Position numbers and translations under genes: made by a program. A stretch of 7,489 nt of DNA, from positions 1-7,489 of the forward strand of contig JACDER010000060.1 of the NCBI GenBank assembly GCA_013816275.1, given 5' to 3'. This document shows, in pieces, positions 5,392 through 7,489 of this stretch (position 1 is its first letter; every line of letters starts with the position of its first letter). The notes under the pieces are model-generated. The model was not told the DNA's origin, made no database searches, and saw only the letters and a program-made list of their open reading frames with translations. The DNA is from Actinomycetota bacterium (GTDB lineage Bacteria > Actinomycetota > Thermoleophilia > Gaiellales > Gaiellaceae).

Positions 5392-6057
5392 CTACTGCAA
5401 AACCTGGCGCGAGCGCTGGTGCGTGATCACCTTGCGCTTGACCCGCTGGAGCGCGTTGTCGATCGTCTTCGTGTCGCACTCCAGATCCTCCGCCATCTCC
5501 TCGTACGACGCGCCCTCGAGGTACATGCGAAGCGCGTCGGCCTCGAGCGTGGAGAGGCTGGTGCCGAGGCAGAAGACGAGGCTCTGGAGCTCCTCGCTGG
5601 AGATGACCCGAAGCGACGGATCGTCGACGCGCGATCCCGGGAGGGCGTCACCGAGCGTGCAGTCGCTGTCGGAATCCTGTCCGGCCGGCGTCTGTCCGAA
5701 GGAGACGTAGTGATTGAGAGCCTGGTGCTTGAGCCGGGTCGCGGTCTTGATCGCCGTGATGATCTGGCGGGTCACGCAGAGCTCGGCGAAGCTCCGGAAC
5801 GACGTCTCCTTGTCGGGGCGGTAATCACGCACTGCCTTGTACAGCCCGATCAGCCCCTCCTGAATCAGATCCTCGGACTCGCCGCCGGCGAGGAAATACG
5901 AGCTCGCCTTCAAACGGACGAAGCCCGTGTAGCGGCGGATCAGGTCTTCCTGCGCCCGGAGATCTCCGTTCCGCGCCTTCATCGCCAGACGCCGATCCTC
6001 AACCTCACGTTGAGCTTTCTGGGCCTGGTATGCGACGGTTGCTGTTTGCGGAGGCAT
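5392..6057 (-). CDS. sigH: RNA polymerase sigma factor, Bacillus SigH (sigma-30) type
   Basis: This 221-residue sigma-70-family factor redirects RNA polymerase to alternative promoters; the Bacillus counterpart (218 residues) controls the transition to stationary phase and sporulation. Region 2 spans about 36-111, with EDLIQEGLIGLYKAVRDYRP (62-81) for core binding and -10 recognition, then SFRSFAELCVTRQIITAIKT (86-105), very close to Bacillus SigH. Region 4 spans about 165-215, with LEADALRMYLEGASYEEMAE and TIDNALQRVKRKV forming the -35-binding helix-turn-helix. Region 3 is reduced, as in SigH. An alternative ATG at 5980-5982 would remove residues that align with the SigH first helix (EDRRLAMKARNGD), so I keep the ATG at 6055-6057, although no good Shine-Dalgarno precedes it. 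It is last in the cysS-rlmB-yacP-sigH order but has its own promoter and a roughly 60-base 5' leader. No anti-sigma gene is adjacent. Confidence 0.93.
   Translation of the reverse strand: MPPQTATVAYQAQKAQREVEDRRLAMKARNGDLRAQEDLIRRYTGFVRLKASSYFLAGGESEDLIQEGLIGLYKAVRDYRPDKETSFRSFAELCVTRQIITAIKTATRLKHQALNHYVSFGQTPAGQDSDSDCTLGDALPGSRVDDPSLRVISSEELQSLVFCLGTSLSTLEADALRMYLEGASYEEMAEDLECDTKTIDNALQRVKRKVITHQRSRQVLQ
5997..6015. repeat. Copy 1 of a 19-base near-repeat, inside the sigH 5' coding region
   Basis: CCTCAACCTCACGTTGAGC contains the inverted repeat CTCAAC/GTTGAG around a 5-base centre. It matches the copy at 6105-6123 at 17 of 19 positions and lies exactly 108 bases away from it. It encodes the QREVED stretch of the sigma factor. 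Its role is unknown; as DNA it could be an operator half of a pair, or as RNA a small hairpin. Confidence 0.5.
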
Positions 6058-6086
6058 GATTTGAACAGGATCCGGTGGGAAATATC

Positions 6087-6099
6087 GGGGCGACTCCCC
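6087..6099 (-). other. Small GC hairpin in the sigH 5' leader
   Basis: On the minus strand GGGG-AGTCG-CCCC can form a 4-pair stem with a 5-base loop in the predicted sigH leader RNA, some 30 bases upstream of the start codon. It has no U-tract, so it is not a terminator. It is short enough to be chance in GC-rich DNA. Confidence 0.25.
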
Positions 6100-6104
6100 T
6101 CGTC

Positions 6105-6123
6105 CCTCAATCTCAGGTTGAGC
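6105..6123. repeat. Copy 2 of a 19-base near-repeat, at the predicted sigH transcript start
   Basis: CCTCAATCTCAGGTTGAGC is the partner of the copy at 5997-6015, with differences at two positions. Its inverted arms are CTCAA/TTGAG. It lies 3 bases downstream of the sigH -10 and covers the predicted start of transcription, so a protein bound here would be placed to block initiation, and the RNA would begin in or near a weak stem-loop. Confidence 0.5.
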
Positions 6124-6126
6124 AAG

Positions 6127-6155
6127 ACCATAGCACCGGTCTCAAAAACTGACAA
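6127..6155 (-). promoter_or_regulatory. sigH promoter, housekeeping sigma-70/SigA type
   Basis: On the minus strand the -35 is TTGTCA (6150-6155, five of six against TTGACA), the spacer is exactly 17 bases, and the -10 is TATGGT (6127-6132, four of six against TATAAT and matching TANNNT). Transcription should start near 6120, giving a leader of about 60 bases. An overlapping TTGACC lies just upstream of the -35 but is too far from the -10 to pair with it. The element sits in the 120-base gap between yacP and sigH and is the best-formed promoter in the window. It lets sigH be controlled apart from the upstream genes. Confidence 0.72.
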
Positions 6156-6177
6156 GGGTCAATTTGTGCGCGGCGAA

Positions 6178-6612
6178 CTAGTGTTCGCCCCGGCGCAAAC
6201 GCTCGAGCTTCGCGCGCACCTCGGGGTCGAGCCGGTCGCCGAGATGACCGGGCTTCGATTCACGGTGCTGGGTTGGCTCGAGATCCCGGACGAACGTGCG
6301 CGAGCCGAGGTGCGCCACCTCCTGGCCCGAGGTGCCCCGGACGGCCAGGTCCGAGGACACAAGGCAGACTCGCTCGCGCTGCCGGTTCTCCGTTGCCAGG
6401 CGCTCGAGCAGCGCGTCGGCGTTCTCCGCGTATCGCACTTCCAGAGGCCCGAACGTCTCGTCCCTTCCGACGCCGTCGAAGACGACGATGCCGCGCGCGC
6501 CTCGAACAGCGACGAAGCTCGCAAGCGTGTCGGTGAGATCCCGCACGTCCCCGAAGTCTCCGGCGTGCAGCACGTTGAAGCCGTCGAACAGGTAGAGCGT
6601 CGCCTCAGGCAT
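6178..6612 (-). CDS. yacP: YacP-like NYN-domain ribonuclease
   Basis: This 144-residue protein has a NYN (PIN-like) nuclease domain. The Bacillus counterpart, YacP/Rae1, is a ribosome-associated mRNA endonuclease of about 170 residues. Candidate metal-binding acids are Asp10 in LFDGFNVLHAG, Asp46 in IVVFDG, Asp66 in YAENADALLERL, and Asp88 in LVSSDLAVRG. A further conserved stretch SGQEVAHLGSRTFVRDL (95-111) follows, then a basic tail DRLDPEVRAKLERLRRG typical of actinobacterial members. I place the start at the ATG at 6610-6612, just before the first beta strand (TLYLFDG), overlapping the rlmB stop by 8 bases. An ATG at 6640-6642 would add only a Gly/Ser/Pro tail. The position between rlmB and sigH supports the call. 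Whether it cuts translated mRNA as Rae1 does is inference. Confidence 0.85.
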   Translation of the reverse strand: MPEATLYLFDGFNVLHAGDFGDVRDLTDTLASFVAVRGARGIVVFDGVGRDETFGPLEVRYAENADALLERLATENRQRERVCLVSSDLAVRGTSGQEVAHLGSRTFVRDLEPTQHRESKPGHLGDRLDPEVRAKLERLRRGEH

Positions 6613-7330
6613 GTGCCCCGGCGGCGACCCGCTGCCGCGCAACTTCGTACAGCAACAGCCCGGCCGCGACGCTCACGTTCAAGGACTCCACCTGTCCCTG
6701 GAGCGGGATCGAGACCGCGCCGTCGCATGCTCGTCTCACCAGCGGCCTGACCCCCTTCCCCTCCGCGCCGAGCACGAGCGCGATGCCCCCGCTCAGATCC
6801 GTCTCCCACATCGTCGTTCGGGCACTTCCCGAAGCCTCCCAGACCCACAGGTCGGGGCCCTTCACCTCGGCCAGGTAGGCGGCGAGGTTCGGCACCACCG
6901 CGACGGCGACGTGCTCGACGGCGCCCGCCGAAGCCCTACAGACGGCAGGCGTAACGCGGACGGAGCCGTGCGCCGGAAGAACGATTCCGGTGGCGCCGGC
7001 TCCTTCGGCGCTTCGGCACACGGCACCGAGGTTGTGCGGATCCGTGACGCGGTCGAGGCAGACCAGCATCGGCGCGGGCCGCGATGCGAGCTCGAGACCG
7101 TCGGCGTACCGGTACGGCTCGCAGTAGGCGAGCACGCCCTGGTGATCCCCGGTGCCGGCGGCTCCCGTCAAGGCCCGCTCGCGCTTGACGTGGACCCGCG
7201 GGCCACCAGGCTCCTGCAGCCACGTCTCGGACCCCAGGGCGCGCTCGGTCACCCAGAGCTCCAGCACGGCCCGCGGCCCTCGCATCGCCTCCCGCACCGG
7301 GCGGCGGCCGTAGACGAGCTCTCGAATCAT
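6605..7330 (-). CDS. rlmB: 23S rRNA 2'-O-ribose methyltransferase RlmB/TrmH family (SpoU)
   Basis: This 241-residue SPOUT-class enzyme transfers methyl from S-adenosylmethionine to a ribose 2'-OH; RlmB modifies G2251 of 23S rRNA. The N-terminal substrate-binding domain begins at VYGRRPVREAM (6-16). The catalytic domain has motif 1 DRVTDPHNLGAVCRSAE (93-109) with Asn100 and Arg106, motif 2 LVLGAEGKGVRPL (185-197) with Glu190, and motif 3 IPLQGQVESLNVSVAAG (208-224) with Asn218, forming the knotted cofactor site. Length is normal for RlmB. The start ATG overlaps the cysS stop (ATGA). Neighbours cysS, yacP and sigH match the Bacillus order, where the corresponding gene is yacO. The exact RNA target is inferred from context, since this family also includes tRNA methylases. 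Confidence 0.92.
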   Translation of the reverse strand: MIRELVYGRRPVREAMRGPRAVLELWVTERALGSETWLQEPGGPRVHVKRERALTGAAGTGDHQGVLAYCEPYRYADGLELASRPAPMLVCLDRVTDPHNLGAVCRSAEGAGATGIVLPAHGSVRVTPAVCRASAGAVEHVAVAVVPNLAAYLAEVKGPDLWVWEASGSARTTMWETDLSGGIALVLGAEGKGVRPLVRRACDGAVSIPLQGQVESLNVSVAAGLLLYEVARQRVAAGAHA

Positions 7331-7489
7331 GTCTTCGGAACGAGCCGGAATCCGGCGGAGTCGTCCCGCACGACCCAGCCGGCCTGCTCGATCTCCACGC
7401 GCAGCCGGTCGGCCTCCTCGAAGTCGCGGCTGTCGCGAGCGGCCCGCCGCCGCTCGGCGAGCGAGACGACGTCGGCGGGCGCCTCGACC
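7327..7489 (-). CDS. cysS: Cysteinyl-tRNA synthetase, C-terminal 53 residues only (5' end outside window)
   Basis: Only the last 53 codons are present. They read VEAPADVVSLAERRRAARDS, then RDFEEADRLRVEIEQAGW, then VVRDDSAGFRLVPKT. The LAERRRAARDSRDFEEADRLR pattern followed by a WVVRD strand is the hallmark C-terminal end of cysteinyl-tRNA synthetase, in which the DF-EADRLR helix leads into the last short strands. The catalytic HIGH and KMSKS motifs would be outside the window. The stop TGA overlaps the rlmB start by 4 bases, so the two are translationally coupled and no mini-RNase III gene lies between them. The identification rests on a short stretch plus synteny, and both agree. Confidence 0.83.
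   Translation of the reverse strand, partial: VEAPADVVSLAERRRAARDSRDFEEADRLRVEIEQAGWVVRDDSAGFRLVPKT

Noticed and set aside
5381..5397. A bidirectional terminator between the nuclease and sigH
   Set aside because: Only 5 bases separate the convergent stops, and no stem-loop with a U-tract is visible.
5227..6750. Plus-strand open frame of 507 codons across the sigH and yacP region
   Set aside because: It is antisense to sigH, yacP and the rlmB end, all well supported by family motifs, and its translation shows no domain.

Overview
The window is GC-rich. Hand counts give roughly 75-78% GC in the metabolic genes and about 62% in the lowest gene. Bacillus-type sigma-H and YacP genes sit next to an actinobacterial-style acyl-CoA carboxylase and genes with little Shine-Dalgarno signal. 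This suggests a deep-branching actinobacterium (Thermoleophilia/Gaiellales/Solirubrobacterales or Rubrobacteria-like). The taxonomic call is an inference from gene content; no ribosomal RNA is present.

Left block (1-1573): the N-terminal 440 codons of a propionyl/acetyl-CoA carboxylase carboxyltransferase beta subunit, minus strand, running off the left edge. Just upstream, on the same strand, is a possible 47-residue coiled-coil ORF. A short intergenic region separates these from a divergent plus-strand operon and carries a near-perfect palindrome.

Middle block (1574-4832): a tightly coupled plus-strand operon of three genes joined by 1- and 4-base overlaps. They encode an MFS transporter of the EntS-like type, a short Cys/Met-metabolism PLP enzyme (cystathionine gamma-synthase/lyase superfamily), and an M19 zinc dipeptidase. 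A dipeptidase, a C-S bond PLP enzyme and an exporter together suggest processing of a cysteine-containing dipeptide or S-conjugate, but the substrate is unproven.

Junction (4834-5386): a minus-strand tRNA-Thr(UGU) starts right after the dipeptidase stop. A plus-strand PD-(D/E)XK nuclease gene follows, related by motif to tRNA-intron homing endonucleases. It has lower GC than the metabolic genes and lies opposite to its right-hand neighbours.

Right block (5392-7489): a minus-strand cluster, in transcription order cysS (3' end only), rlmB, yacP, sigH. This is the order known from Bacillus subtilis, except that no mini-RNase III gene (mrnC) sits between cysS and rlmB. The first three genes overlap. 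sigH has its own well-formed promoter, and a 19-base near-repeat occurs at the predicted transcript start and again inside the sigH 5' coding region.

There is no gene-free stretch over 300 bases, and no CRISPR array, insertion sequence or convincing rho-independent terminator was seen.
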